A stretch of DNA of 64,000 bases, taken from the NCBI GenBank assembly GCA_945897365.1, contig CAMDFD010000010.1, forward strand, positions 1-64,000, given 5' to 3'. A model generated the notes under the pieces. The model searched no databases and was not told the DNA's origin. It saw only the letters and a program-made list of their open reading frames with translations. This document shows, piece after piece, positions 24,830-33,798 of the stretch. Each line of letters begins with the position of its first letter. Position 1 is the first letter of the stretch. The position numbers and the translations under genes are program-made. Source of the DNA: Bordetella parapertussis (GTDB lineage Bacteria; Pseudomonadota; Gammaproteobacteria; Burkholderiales; Burkholderiaceae_B).

Positions 24830-26479
24830 ATGCAACTGTCTGGGGCGCTAACTGAGTGGTCGCTGTCTGAGCAGTACCGATCGAGTGGTATCTGGTTGGA
24901 TAAACTTATCATCGATGATCTTGATGAGTATGCGAAATCTAGCCCTAGTCAGATTGTCATCATTGATTCTCGACAGTCTATGACTTATGCTCAGTTACAA
25001 GATGCTTCTTATCGGGTCGCAGCTGGGTTGCTGAGTTTGGGTATACAGCCAAATGATCGCGTTGCAATCCAGTTACCTAACTGGGCAGAATATGTTGTTT
25101 TGCATTGTGCCCTTGTCCGTATCGGTGCGGTGACATGCTTGATTACGCCGATGAGTCGTGCACGTGAAATATCAGGAATGCTTCGCGTCGCACAATCCAA
25201 TTGGCTTGTTATTCCCAAACAATTCAAACATTTTGACTATCTTGCGATGGGTCGACAACTCCAGTCGACACTTCCTGATCTGGGATTAATCATCCTTGAT
25301 GAACAACTAGGGCAGACTGAAACACTGGATGATTTAGATCATGCGCATCCCTGGCATGCAATGATCGAAACGCCTTGCGATAGCCTACTTCGTAAAAAGA
25401 TTGATGAATTGCGACCTCATCCTGATGCGGTGACGGAGATCGTGTTTACTTCGGGCACGACGGGAGACCCCAAAGGGGTGATGCACACTAACAATACTCT
25501 TTACGCACCTCAAGTTGCGATGTCCAAATCATTGGATTTGCGAAGGGGGAGCGTATTGCACATGGCATCAACTCTAGGTCATCAAACTGGTTTTTTGAAT
25601 GGGCTTCGTTTGCCTATTCAGGTCGGGGGCGCTGTTGTCCTTCAAGATACTTGGAAGCCCGAGGCCTTCGTTGACTTAGTGGCTCGACATAAGATTGAAG
25701 TGTCGAGTGGGAGTGCTACATTCTTGATGGATATACTCAAGGCGACTAATCTTGATCTCTGTGATGTGTCTTCGCTCAGGGTGTTTCGCGCAGGTGGAGG
25801 ACCGATTCCTGTTTCTTTGGTAAAAGAGGCAGAGTCCCGCTTGCCTAATTTGAGGGTACTGCGTGGCTGGGGGCAAACTGAAAACGGAGTGGTCACGCTA
25901 ACAAGGTTGGATGACGATCTTGAAACACGCGCTCAAACAGACGGACGTGTTCAGCCCGGTATGACAATACGTATCGTCGATGCCAATCAACGTGAGCTAG
26001 GAGCAGGCATCGAAGGAAGTTTGCAGGTTCAAGGTGCTTTTATGAGCCCTGGGTATGCGAACTCGCCGGATTTAATGAAGACGTTCTACTTTGATGATTG
26101 GTTTGATACGGGTGATTTGGCTACCATCGATACACGAGGGTATATCAAAATCACGGGAAGACTCAAAGATATCGTGATCCGTGGTGGTGAAAATATCCCC
26201 ATTCACTATGTTGAAAATGTGTTGTTTGAAGACTCCCGCATCGCTGAGGTCAGTATTGTTGGTATGCCTGATGAGCGTTTGGGCGAACGTTGCTGTGCGT
26301 TCATCATTTTAAAAAAAGATGCGACCTTTTCTCTTGGCGAGATGCAAAATTTTTTATCTACGCGTGATGTGGCCACTCAGTATTGGCCAGAGCGCTTGGA
26401 AATTGTCGATGAGCTACCGCGTACCGCAAATGGGAAGGTACAGAAAGCAAGTCTTAGAGCGCTTTTGCAAAAATCCTGA
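24830..26479 (+). CDS. AMP-forming acyl-CoA ligase, AliA-like
   Basis: A 549-residue adenylate-forming ligase: P-loop TSGTTGDPKG (207-216), GWGQTENG, DWFDTGDLA, the hinge GRLKDIVIRGGENI, and the C-terminal catalytic lysine K536 in RTANGKVQK. The N-terminal pattern GIWLDKLIIDDLDEYAKSSPSQ resembles cyclohexanecarboxylate-CoA ligase (AliA) and related enzymes. It activates a free acid to its CoA thioester and, as last gene of the rightward operon, likely supplies the pathway's first intermediate. A TTG at 24809 overlapping the previous gene is an alternative start. Confidence 0.88.
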   Translation: MQLSGALTEWSLSEQYRSSGIWLDKLIIDDLDEYAKSSPSQIVIIDSRQSMTYAQLQDASYRVAAGLLSLGIQPNDRVAIQLPNWAEYVVLHCALVRIGAVTCLITPMSRAREISGMLRVAQSNWLVIPKQFKHFDYLAMGRQLQSTLPDLGLIILDEQLGQTETLDDLDHAHPWHAMIETPCDSLLRKKIDELRPHPDAVTEIVFTSGTTGDPKGVMHTNNTLYAPQVAMSKSLDLRRGSVLHMASTLGHQTGFLNGLRLPIQVGGAVVLQDTWKPEAFVDLVARHKIEVSSGSATFLMDILKATNLDLCDVSSLRVFRAGGGPIPVSLVKEAESRLPNLRVLRGWGQTENGVVTLTRLDDDLETRAQTDGRVQPGMTIRIVDANQRELGAGIEGSLQVQGAFMSPGYANSPDLMKTFYFDDWFDTGDLATIDTRGYIKITGRLKDIVIRGGENIPIHYVENVLFEDSRIAEVSIVGMPDERLGERCCAFIILKKDATFSLGEMQNFLSTRDVATQYWPERLEIVDELPRTANGKVQKASLRALLQKS

Positions 26480-26560
26480 TTCTTTGGATAAGTTTTTATC
26501 ACGCATGTCAGAATAATTAGAAAAATTCTTTTGCGAAAAATTAAAGTGCGTGTTTATGAC

Positions 26561-27538
26561 TTAATTTGATGCTAAGCCGCTCTCGGCAATGATCTTTGCC
26601 CAGTTTTTTGAGTAAGCGCGTTCGCGCTCCGAGAGTGTCTGACCATTCATGTAGTCCACAGTTAATCCAAGTGCGACGAGTCTTTGTTGCACGTTGGGCA
26701 TTTCCAATACTTTTTTCAAGGCTTCGCTGTAGCGTTCAAGTGTGGCTGCAGGCGTCCCTTTGGGAGCAAAAATCCCATAATAGGGCAGGTCTTCAAAACC
26801 TTTAATTCCAAGTTCTGCGAAGGTTGGGATTTCAGGTAGGATTTCTTGTCTCTTATTCCCCATCACAGCGACGATGCGTAGCTTGCCCGCTTTGTGAAAC
26901 TCAATAAAATCGGGTATGGAAGCCACTGCAGCAGGGATTTGTTTGCCAAGCATGTCGGCGATCATGGGCGAGCTCCCTTTGTACGGAACCGCAATGAGAT
27001 CAAGCTTGTAATGCGCAGCGAGTATTCTGACAAGAAACTCTGGGACTGATTGAGGCGCAGGCACGCCGACAGCGGCTTTTCCTTGATGTTGTGTGCGAAC
27101 TGAATGGACAAATTGGTCAAGTGTTGTTTCAGCTAAATCTCCTGACAAGGCGATTCCGTTCGCAAAGGTGGCAAACCCAGCCACAGGTATGAAGTCTGTC
27201 GCCGGCTCATAGCCCACTTTTTTATTGATCAAAGGCAAGATCGAAATGGTGTGATCGTGCGAAAGAAAGAGAACGGAACCATCAGCAGCGGCTGTTTTCA
27301 GAGCCTGTGCTGCGATCTGGCCACCTGCACCAGCCCGATTTTCGACGATGATGGGTGTGCCTAGTTTTTGACTTAAGTGCTCGCCGAGTATGCGCGCGAT
27401 GGCGTCTGTGCCGCCTCCCGCAGGAAAGCCCACCATCAGCCTAATGGGATTGCTTTGAGCAAAGACGCAGGCACTGGTGAGCAGTAACAGAACACACACA
27501 ACTGTCTGATGAACATTAAGCTTGAAAGTCTTCAACAT
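26561..27538 (-). CDS. Bug/TctC-family periplasmic receptor
   Basis: A 325-residue Bug protein. After a long hydrophobic leader (LLLLTSACVFAQ) comes the pocket opening NPIRLMVGFPAGGGTDAIAR, with IIVENRAGAGGQ and FAPKGTPAATLERY later. The leader contains a cysteine in a loosely lipobox-like context (LTSAC), so either lipoprotein or ordinary secretion is possible. It converges with the ligase at 26479 and is the last gene of the 34.8-26.5 kb leftward series, downstream of the ADP-forming synthetase. Ligand unknown. Confidence 0.9.
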   Translation of the reverse strand: MLKTFKLNVHQTVVCVLLLLTSACVFAQSNPIRLMVGFPAGGGTDAIARILGEHLSQKLGTPIIVENRAGAGGQIAAQALKTAAADGSVLFLSHDHTISILPLINKKVGYEPATDFIPVAGFATFANGIALSGDLAETTLDQFVHSVRTQHQGKAAVGVPAPQSVPEFLVRILAAHYKLDLIAVPYKGSSPMIADMLGKQIPAAVASIPDFIEFHKAGKLRIVAVMGNKRQEILPEIPTFAELGIKGFEDLPYYGIFAPKGTPAATLERYSEALKKVLEMPNVQQRLVALGLTVDYMNGQTLSERERAYSKNWAKIIAESGLASN

Positions 27539-27583
27539 GGCGCACTCATTTTTATATTGGGAAATGACGAGATCATTTTAAGC

Positions 27584-29656
27584 TTAGGTCGTAACAACGG
27601 CATCTAGCGCGACGACTCCTGATGCCTGAACCAATAAAGGATTGATATCGATACTTTGAATTTCAGGATACTTGCAGGCAATTGTACTGATCTTGCATAG
27701 AACTTCGGCCAAGGCATTGCAATCTAGAGGTTCACTGCCACGCCAACCTTTTAGTAGGACGGCACTTTTGACGGAATCAATCAATTGATGGGCGCCTGCC
27801 TGATCAAGCGGGGCGCTCGCCATCGAAACGTCTTTGAATAGTTCTACCATGACGCCACCCAGTCCAAACATGATCATGGGCCCGAAGACTGGATCACGGT
27901 GCATACCAACGAGTGTCTCAACCCCTTTGGATACCATTCGGGAAATGAGCACGCCCTCAAGGCGGGCATCAGGTCTAGCGGATTTCGCGCGTTGTATCAG
28001 CGTCTCGAAGCCAGCCTCAACCTCTGCGGCGTGAGCGAGTCCGAGCAATACTCCACCAATTTCTGTTTTATGCTGAATGTCCGGAGACAGAATTTTCGCG
28101 ACAATTGGGTATCCGAAATCATTGGCAGCCTGTATAGCCTCTTTCGCCGTGAGACAAACACGTTCCTCGATGACTGGAATTCCTTCTTGCCGAAGTAATT
28201 GTTTAGCTTTGGATTCGTCCGATGGTTGAATGGTTAATCGAGATGCTTGCTTGTCCACGCCAAGAGCGGGCATGGCATTTCGGCGTTGACGAATTTGACA
28301 CGCAGCACTGATCGCAGCAACAGCTCTCGTGGGGTCTTCGAAAACAGGAATGCCTGCCTGTTCAAGTTCGGCTCTGACGCCTGCTTCACTCGGCATAATC
28401 ACGACAATGAGTCGATCCTTGCAAGACTCTTTGAGGCGAAGCAAGGCATTGAGCGTATCCTTGAAAACAAGTGGCGCGAGTCCATTGTTCGCGAGATAGA
28501 AAATTAAAGAGTCCTCCTGCGTATGCTGCAAAATACATTGACCGACATCGACCACAATTTGAGGTGTCGTGGCGACTTGCGCTGTTGTGTCGTAGGGGTT
28601 GTGACCGGCACCGTAGGGAAGTACAACAGCTAAGGCCTCCATCAAGGCTTTGGAAAAAGGGTTGATCTCCAAGCCCATTCGCGCGCCATCGTCCGCCATT
28701 AAGATACCAATTCCACCTGATACGGTCACGAGAGAGACACGGTTATTGATGGGCATTTGACCGTTCACAAGCAAATAAGCGATATCGACCATTTCTTCGA
28801 TCGAACGCGCACGCCAGGCGCCCGTTTCACGCAAGATCGTGTCATAGACGCGATCGTCACCTGCGAGTGAGCCGGTGTGCGTTGCGGCCGCAGCGGCCCC
28901 CGCCTCCGACGTACCGACTTTCATCATGATGACCGCCTTACCGGCCCGGGATGCTTTATGGATAGCCGCACGTAATTGATCGCCGTTGCGACAGCTCTCC
29001 ATCGATGCGCAGATGACCTCCGTTAATGGATCCTCGGCCAAATAGTCGATGCAGCTTGCAACATCCACATCGGCTTCATTACCCGTTGCAAGTGTGCGAC
29101 TCATGCCCACACCTCTAAGATCCGCCATGACATAAGTGCAGGAACCGAACGCCCCGCTTTGCGTGACAAAGGCGACTTTGCCGGACTTGGGAGCAGAGCC
29201 TCTCGCAAAAGAGGTTGAGAAAGTCGCGAAGAGACCATTTGAAGGGCTCAGTGCGCCAAGTGAGTTCGGCCCCACCATACGCATGCCTGCTTGTCGCGCG
29301 ATATCGACCAATTTGTCTTGCGCGACTTTGCCTTCAGGACCCATTTCACCAAAACCGGAGCTGAGAACTTGAACGACTTTGACCCCTTTTTTGGCGCAGT
29401 CCCTGAGAGACTCCTCAACGCGTGATGATGGAACAATAATGACGGCTTGATCAACTGAGCCTGGAATTTCCGAGACGGAAGGATAAGCAGGTAAACCTTG
29501 AATCTCTGGCGACGACGGATTTACCGGATAGAGTTTGCCTTTGAAACCATAGGTTTTCATGTAGTGAATGGCGCGACCACTTAGTTTTTTTGGGTCGCTG
29601 GAGGCTCCAACAATCGCAAGTGATTGGGGATTGAAAAGTGCGTCTAGATCGTGCAT
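27584..29656 (-). CDS. ADP-forming acyl-CoA synthetase (fused alpha-beta)
   Basis: A 690-residue NDP-forming acyl-CoA synthetase. Order: CoA-binding domain (LFNPQSLAIVGASSDPKKLSG), succinyl-CoA-synthetase-like domain with the phosphohistidine H260 in ATHTGSLAGDD, then a C-terminal ATP-grasp domain (EGVLISRMV, PVFGPMIMFGLGGV, IQSIDINPLLV). It activates an acid with ATP giving ADP and phosphate. The start at 29656 is four bases after the dehydrogenase stop; the longer frame overlaps that gene. It offers a second activation route besides the AMP-forming ligase. Confidence 0.9.
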   Translation of the reverse strand: MHDLDALFNPQSLAIVGASSDPKKLSGRAIHYMKTYGFKGKLYPVNPSSPEIQGLPAYPSVSEIPGSVDQAVIIVPSSRVEESLRDCAKKGVKVVQVLSSGFGEMGPEGKVAQDKLVDIARQAGMRMVGPNSLGALSPSNGLFATFSTSFARGSAPKSGKVAFVTQSGAFGSCTYVMADLRGVGMSRTLATGNEADVDVASCIDYLAEDPLTEVICASMESCRNGDQLRAAIHKASRAGKAVIMMKVGTSEAGAAAAATHTGSLAGDDRVYDTILRETGAWRARSIEEMVDIAYLLVNGQMPINNRVSLVTVSGGIGILMADDGARMGLEINPFSKALMEALAVVLPYGAGHNPYDTTAQVATTPQIVVDVGQCILQHTQEDSLIFYLANNGLAPLVFKDTLNALLRLKESCKDRLIVVIMPSEAGVRAELEQAGIPVFEDPTRAVAAISAACQIRQRRNAMPALGVDKQASRLTIQPSDESKAKQLLRQEGIPVIEERVCLTAKEAIQAANDFGYPIVAKILSPDIQHKTEIGGVLLGLAHAAEVEAGFETLIQRAKSARPDARLEGVLISRMVSKGVETLVGMHRDPVFGPMIMFGLGGVMVELFKDVSMASAPLDQAGAHQLIDSVKSAVLLKGWRGSEPLDCNALAEVLCKISTIACKYPEIQSIDINPLLVQASGVVALDAVVTT

Positions 29657-29660
29657 TTTT

Positions 29661-30791
29661 TTAGTCTGCCTTTGTGGTGATGTACGCGCGTTCTGCATGG
29701 AATTGACCATCGCCAAACTCTAGGTTTGTCATGAGAAGCCGCTTATTAAGTCTTGTGGCCCAAAGCTCCTCGGTCATCCCCATGCCTCCATGCACTTGAA
29801 TCACGGTGTGCGCGAGTTTTGGACCGACTTGAGACAGATAAAGCTTGAGTAAAGAGAGTTCACGATGTTGTATTTCGCCCGTGTCGCTGACTTTACGGGT
29901 AAAAGCGCTGACAAAGGCGCGAATACTGTCGTATTTTGCGTAAACATCCGCAAGATAGTGCCTGAGCACTTGAAAGCTAGATAGGGTGACACCGAACTGC
30001 TGTCGTTCGCTTAAATAGCGGATCGTTTGTTCGAGCGCGGAGCCCATGCTTGCTACGGCTTCGACGGACGATAAAAGCGCGCCATAGTTAAACATGCGTG
30101 CGAATGATGCTCCAAAGACTGATCCTGAGGCAATACACCAATCGTTCTGAAGCTTTTGAGTATTGAAAGTGAATGAGAGACTATCGCGCGAATCAATGCG
30201 GATTTCATGACTCACGGTCGGCGAGATTTCATTGTTCGGGATTAACCAGAGAGAGGGATCGCCATCCTGATTCTGACAGCAGAGTAGGAGGTGAGTCGCC
30301 TCAGGCAAGCGCTCAACGCCGGCGACTTTACCCTCCAAAACGTATGTTTCTGCGGTCTGAATAATTTTTAATGTCAGCTCATGTGACATTTGTTTTAAAA
30401 AGGGGTCAAGGGGTTGATAAATCAGTTGCGGTCGAATCGAGCCGTCAGCCATTGAAGACAAGAGCGATGATTTATCTTTGAAGCTCAGCGGAGCGAGCAG
30501 AATCGCGGGCAAACCCATACCTGAACTCAGCGGAAGTGGTAGGGCATGCGTTGCCGTGCCCTCTAGGAGCGCGCAAAAATCAAGCAGGGAGCCATCGAGT
30601 CCGCCATCAGCCTCAGGGATGAGGCAGGCGGACCAACCTAGCGCGATCATTTCCTTCCACTTTTGATCGCGATGCTGCCGTTTCTGATCCGCATTGAGCA
30701 GACCGCTACTCTCGATTTCTGCATCTTTGGCAAAGCGAGAAGCTGACTCCTGAAATTCGGAACCAAATATGGGTGTTACGGTAAACGTCAT
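29661..30791 (-). CDS. Acyl-CoA dehydrogenase, small PimD-like subunit
   Basis: A 376-residue acyl-CoA dehydrogenase of the divergent small-subunit type: the middle beta domain is poorly conserved, while the C-terminus has RQQFGVTLSSFQVLRHYLAD and QVHGGMGMTEELWATR. Such proteins (PimD, FadE-type partners) form heteromers with a larger dehydrogenase. It starts five bases after the stop of the 30797 gene, so the pair is almost certainly co-translated. The usual EGT base is absent, as expected for a partner subunit. Confidence 0.82.
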   Translation of the reverse strand: MTFTVTPIFGSEFQESASRFAKDAEIESSGLLNADQKRQHRDQKWKEMIALGWSACLIPEADGGLDGSLLDFCALLEGTATHALPLPLSSGMGLPAILLAPLSFKDKSSLLSSMADGSIRPQLIYQPLDPFLKQMSHELTLKIIQTAETYVLEGKVAGVERLPEATHLLLCCQNQDGDPSLWLIPNNEISPTVSHEIRIDSRDSLSFTFNTQKLQNDWCIASGSVFGASFARMFNYGALLSSVEAVASMGSALEQTIRYLSERQQFGVTLSSFQVLRHYLADVYAKYDSIRAFVSAFTRKVSDTGEIQHRELSLLKLYLSQVGPKLAHTVIQVHGGMGMTEELWATRLNKRLLMTNLEFGDGQFHAERAYITTKAD

Positions 30792-30796
30792 GGGAG

Positions 30797-31987
30797 TTAG
30801 TGTCCAAAAATTTCGCGGGCGATCATGTTTTTTTGAACTTCGTTGCTACCGCCATAAATCGTGCGCACTCTTGAGTAGAAATAATTTTGTAACCAGAGCG
30901 CAGCTTGGGCATTACCATCAAAGACCGACTGTTCGTCAGCAGGCATACTTGCGGCATATTCTGGTCCCATGATTTCCATACCGATTTCTGTAAACGTTTG
31001 GAAGAGTCCAGCGCTGTTGAGTTTAAGCACGGAGGGTTGTAGTCGAATTGGTTTTTTATTCATCACGGCATCGATCGCTTCCAAGCCAAGTTCTTGCATC
31101 GCCCTGAGTTCGGCTTCAGCGTTCAGGAGACGAAACTCAAGCGCTTGCTTGCGCTGCAGCTGTTCTGGCTTGGAAAATCGCTCGTCAATGAGCGCACGTG
31201 TGCGTTTAAGGTATTGAAATAAAGGCGCGGTGTTGGCTGAGTTGAGTCTTTCCCTCGCCAGCAAAAATTTTCCGTATTTCCAACCATCGCCGATTTCTCC
31301 AATGCAGTCAGACAAAGGAACTTCGACGTTGTCTAGAAAAACTTCATTCACATGATGCCATCCGTCGATCGTTCGGATGGGTCTGATCGTAATCCCTGTT
31401 GAACGAACGGGAATAATCAGTAGGCTGATCCCTTCTTGTTTGCGCGTTTCATCTGAAGTCCTGACAAGCGTGTACATCAGGTCAGATTCTTGAGCATGCG
31501 AAGTCCAGGTTTTCTGTCCATTCACAATGAACACATCGCCTTCTATGCGCGCGTGGGTTTTGAGTGAAGCTAAGTCAGAGCCAGCGTTTGGTTCTGAATA
31601 CCCCTGACACCACCATTCCGATCCATCTAAGATTGGAGGCAAGTAGCGCGCCTTTTGGCTTTCTGAGCCAAACTCGATCAGAACGGGTCCAATGTGTCTC
31701 AAACCATGATGATATTGGGGTGGACAGTCATTTTCAGCAAGAACCTCGCCAAAAATAGCTTGTTGCCTGGGATTCCATCCTGTGCCGCCATATTCGACGG
31801 GCCAGTTCGGTGCGCCCCAGCCGCGAGCGAACAGAATCTTTTGCCAGCGGCTCCAGGGCTCGCGCGAGAGCTTGCGATTGAGCGCCATGATTTGTTTGAT
31901 ATCGGGCGGACATTGCGTACTGACAAAAGCATGAATCTCCGCTCTGAATGCGTCGTAGTCAATCGCGGCTTTTACATCTGTGTTCAT
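30797..31987 (-). CDS. Acyl-CoA dehydrogenase, large PimC-like subunit
   Basis: A 396-residue dehydrogenase with WPVEYGGTGWNP, CQGYSEPNAGSDLASLKT, NGQKTWTSHAQ, EVFLDNVEVP and the C-terminal RTIYGGSNEVQKNMIAREI. This set is typical of PimC-like large subunits; glycine stands where many family members have the catalytic glutamate. A conserved LLARERLNSANT helix supplies an alternative glutamate. The start at 31987 is used because the longer frame to 32086 overlaps the crotonase gene. It pairs with the 29661 subunit. Confidence 0.85.
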   Translation of the reverse strand: MNTDVKAAIDYDAFRAEIHAFVSTQCPPDIKQIMALNRKLSREPWSRWQKILFARGWGAPNWPVEYGGTGWNPRQQAIFGEVLAENDCPPQYHHGLRHIGPVLIEFGSESQKARYLPPILDGSEWWCQGYSEPNAGSDLASLKTHARIEGDVFIVNGQKTWTSHAQESDLMYTLVRTSDETRKQEGISLLIIPVRSTGITIRPIRTIDGWHHVNEVFLDNVEVPLSDCIGEIGDGWKYGKFLLARERLNSANTAPLFQYLKRTRALIDERFSKPEQLQRKQALEFRLLNAEAELRAMQELGLEAIDAVMNKKPIRLQPSVLKLNSAGLFQTFTEIGMEIMGPEYAASMPADEQSVFDGNAQAALWLQNYFYSRVRTIYGGSNEVQKNMIAREIFGH

Positions 31988-32009
31988 TGTTGTTGATATC
32001 CCGGTGCGA

Positions 32010-32783
32010 TTAGCGACCTTTGTAGACTGGCTTGCGTTTTTCTTTAAATGCGAGCAATGCTTCTTTAGTGTCTTCTGTTTTACCAAGCGCGACCGTCATA
32101 TTTTGCTCAAAGCGATAGCCCTCTCGGCGCGGCATGACGAGCGTCACTTGCGCGGCTTGCTTGGCATAACTCAGTGCGATCGGTGCTTTGCTGGCGATGT
32201 CATTGGCGATTTCCATAACATAGGGCATGAGTTCTTCCGGGGGAAGGCTCGCTTCGACCAGGCCGAGTCGATACATTTCATCGGCATCGATTTTCATACC
32301 CGTGAAAAACATGCGACGCGCACGAGATTTGCCGAAAATACTTTGCAGCATGGCTGTGCCGCCTGCGAGACCAACATTGATTTCAGGCATTGAAAACACA
32401 GCGGTGTTAGAGGCTACCCAAATATCACACTGTGTCATGAGTCCGAAGCCCGCGCCCATCGCGGGTCCGTTCACTGCTGCGATGACGGGTTTGCTGCATT
32501 CGATGATCGAATTGCCTGCTTCTCGGACCAAGCGATTGTGGTGCCAATAGGCACCTGGTTTTTCATTTAGACCAGGTCGCTCGTTTAGGTCTGCTCCTGC
32601 GCAGAAAATTTTTCCTTTACCTGTAATGACAGCGACTTTGACCTCTGGGTTGTCGTTGAAATAATCGAAGACCTGGATGATTTCGCTGCGCATCTGTGCA
32701 TTTTGTGCATTGTGCGGAGGACGGTTTAGGGTGACGGTCGCGACACCGTTCGTGATGTCGAGTTCAAGTGTTTGCAAATCCAT
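32010..32783 (-). CDS. Enoyl-CoA hydratase/isomerase-family protein
   Basis: A 257-residue crotonase with FCAGADLNERPG (60-71) and SMPEINVGLAGG, retaining one glutamate (E134). The other hydratase position is glycine (MGAGFGLMTQCD), so isomerase, hydrolase or weak hydratase activity is possible. It lies 22 bases upstream of the PimC-like gene and 23 bases downstream of a Bug gene on the same strand. Likely partner of the dehydrogenase pair in shortening an acyl-CoA. Confidence 0.85.
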   Translation of the reverse strand: MDLQTLELDITNGVATVTLNRPPHNAQNAQMRSEIIQVFDYFNDNPEVKVAVITGKGKIFCAGADLNERPGLNEKPGAYWHHNRLVREAGNSIIECSKPVIAAVNGPAMGAGFGLMTQCDIWVASNTAVFSMPEINVGLAGGTAMLQSIFGKSRARRMFFTGMKIDADEMYRLGLVEASLPPEELMPYVMEIANDIASKAPIALSYAKQAAQVTLVMPRREGYRFEQNMTVALGKTEDTKEALLAFKEKRKPVYKGR

Positions 32784-32806
32784 AATTCATGCCTTTTGTT
32801 GTTGGT

Positions 32807-33778
32807 TTATTCAACCGAAATACTGACGCCTTCGACTTTCAAGAGATTTCTAAGTCGCTGTTCTTCATTGGCAAGAAACTTTCCAAAAGCATCCGTTTTA
32901 AGCCCCTCGATGAAGAGTCCTGTTTGCTTGATGGCATTCAAAACATTCGTCGTTTTCATGGCGGTTTCGATACCCTTAAGTAATTCATTTTGAACAGAGA
33001 GGGGAGTCCCCGTAGGCATCAAGAATCCAAACCAGCTTCCAAAAACAAGATCAATACCAAGCTCTTTAAACGTTGGGACATTCGGTGCAGCAGGGTGTCT
33101 TTTTTCAGAGGAAATCGCGATCGCATTTAATGTGCCGGAGTTGACGCGAGCCATTGCAGAAGGACCATCAAAAATCCCCATAATTTGGCCGCTTAGCAAA
33201 TCGTTCATCGCTGGGCTGGTTCCTTTATAAGGGACGTGTGTAATGCGAACTTTTGCTTCGGCTGCAAAGAGTTCTGCCGCGATATGTGGGCTTGAGGCAT
33301 TACCCGAAGAGCCGAATATCAGACCGCCGGGATTGTTTTTGCCGAACTCAATCATTTCTTTGACGTTTTTAAAGGGTACCTTTGGATTGACGACTAAAAG
33401 ACTGGTTGAGCGTCCAAGTAAAAATAAAGGACTGAGTCCTTTGGGGTCGTAGGGTAGAGACTTTTTGAGCACAGGGTTGGAGGTAAATCCATAGCTGGTT
33501 AATAAGAGGGTGTAGCCATTGGCAGGCGCACGTGCAACCAATTGAGTGCCAATGATCGTCCCACCACCAGGCTTGTTATCGACGACAACAGGTTGTCCCC
33601 ATTGTTTTGAAAGTTCGGCAGCGATTGCGCGGCCGTATACGTCTGTGACTCCGCCAGGTGGATAGGGTACAACGATGGTGACTTGTCTATCGGGGAACTT
33701 GGCTTGAGCCGAAGCGGCACACGTTGCGATGAGTCCAGCAAGGAATATTTTTTTTAAGGATGTGTTGAGCATACGCAT
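32807..33778 (-). CDS. Bug/TctC-family periplasmic receptor
   Basis: A 323-residue Bug protein with a signal peptide ending near ASAQA and the opening FPDRQVTIVVPYPPGGVTD. THVPYKGTSPAMNDLLSGQI and FLMPTGTPLSVQNEL are further family landmarks. AAGGAGATCTAATC precedes the ATG at 33778, which supports this start over the ATG two codons later. It sits between another Bug gene and the crotonase, all leftward. Ligand unknown. Confidence 0.9.
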   Translation of the reverse strand: MRMLNTSLKKIFLAGLIATCAASAQAKFPDRQVTIVVPYPPGGVTDVYGRAIAAELSKQWGQPVVVDNKPGGGTIIGTQLVARAPANGYTLLLTSYGFTSNPVLKKSLPYDPKGLSPLFLLGRSTSLLVVNPKVPFKNVKEMIEFGKNNPGGLIFGSSGNASSPHIAAELFAAEAKVRITHVPYKGTSPAMNDLLSGQIMGIFDGPSAMARVNSGTLNAIAISSEKRHPAAPNVPTFKELGIDLVFGSWFGFLMPTGTPLSVQNELLKGIETAMKTTNVLNAIKQTGLFIEGLKTDAFGKFLANEEQRLRNLLKVEGVSISVE

Positions 33779-33798
33779 GATTAGATCTCCTTCAGGGC

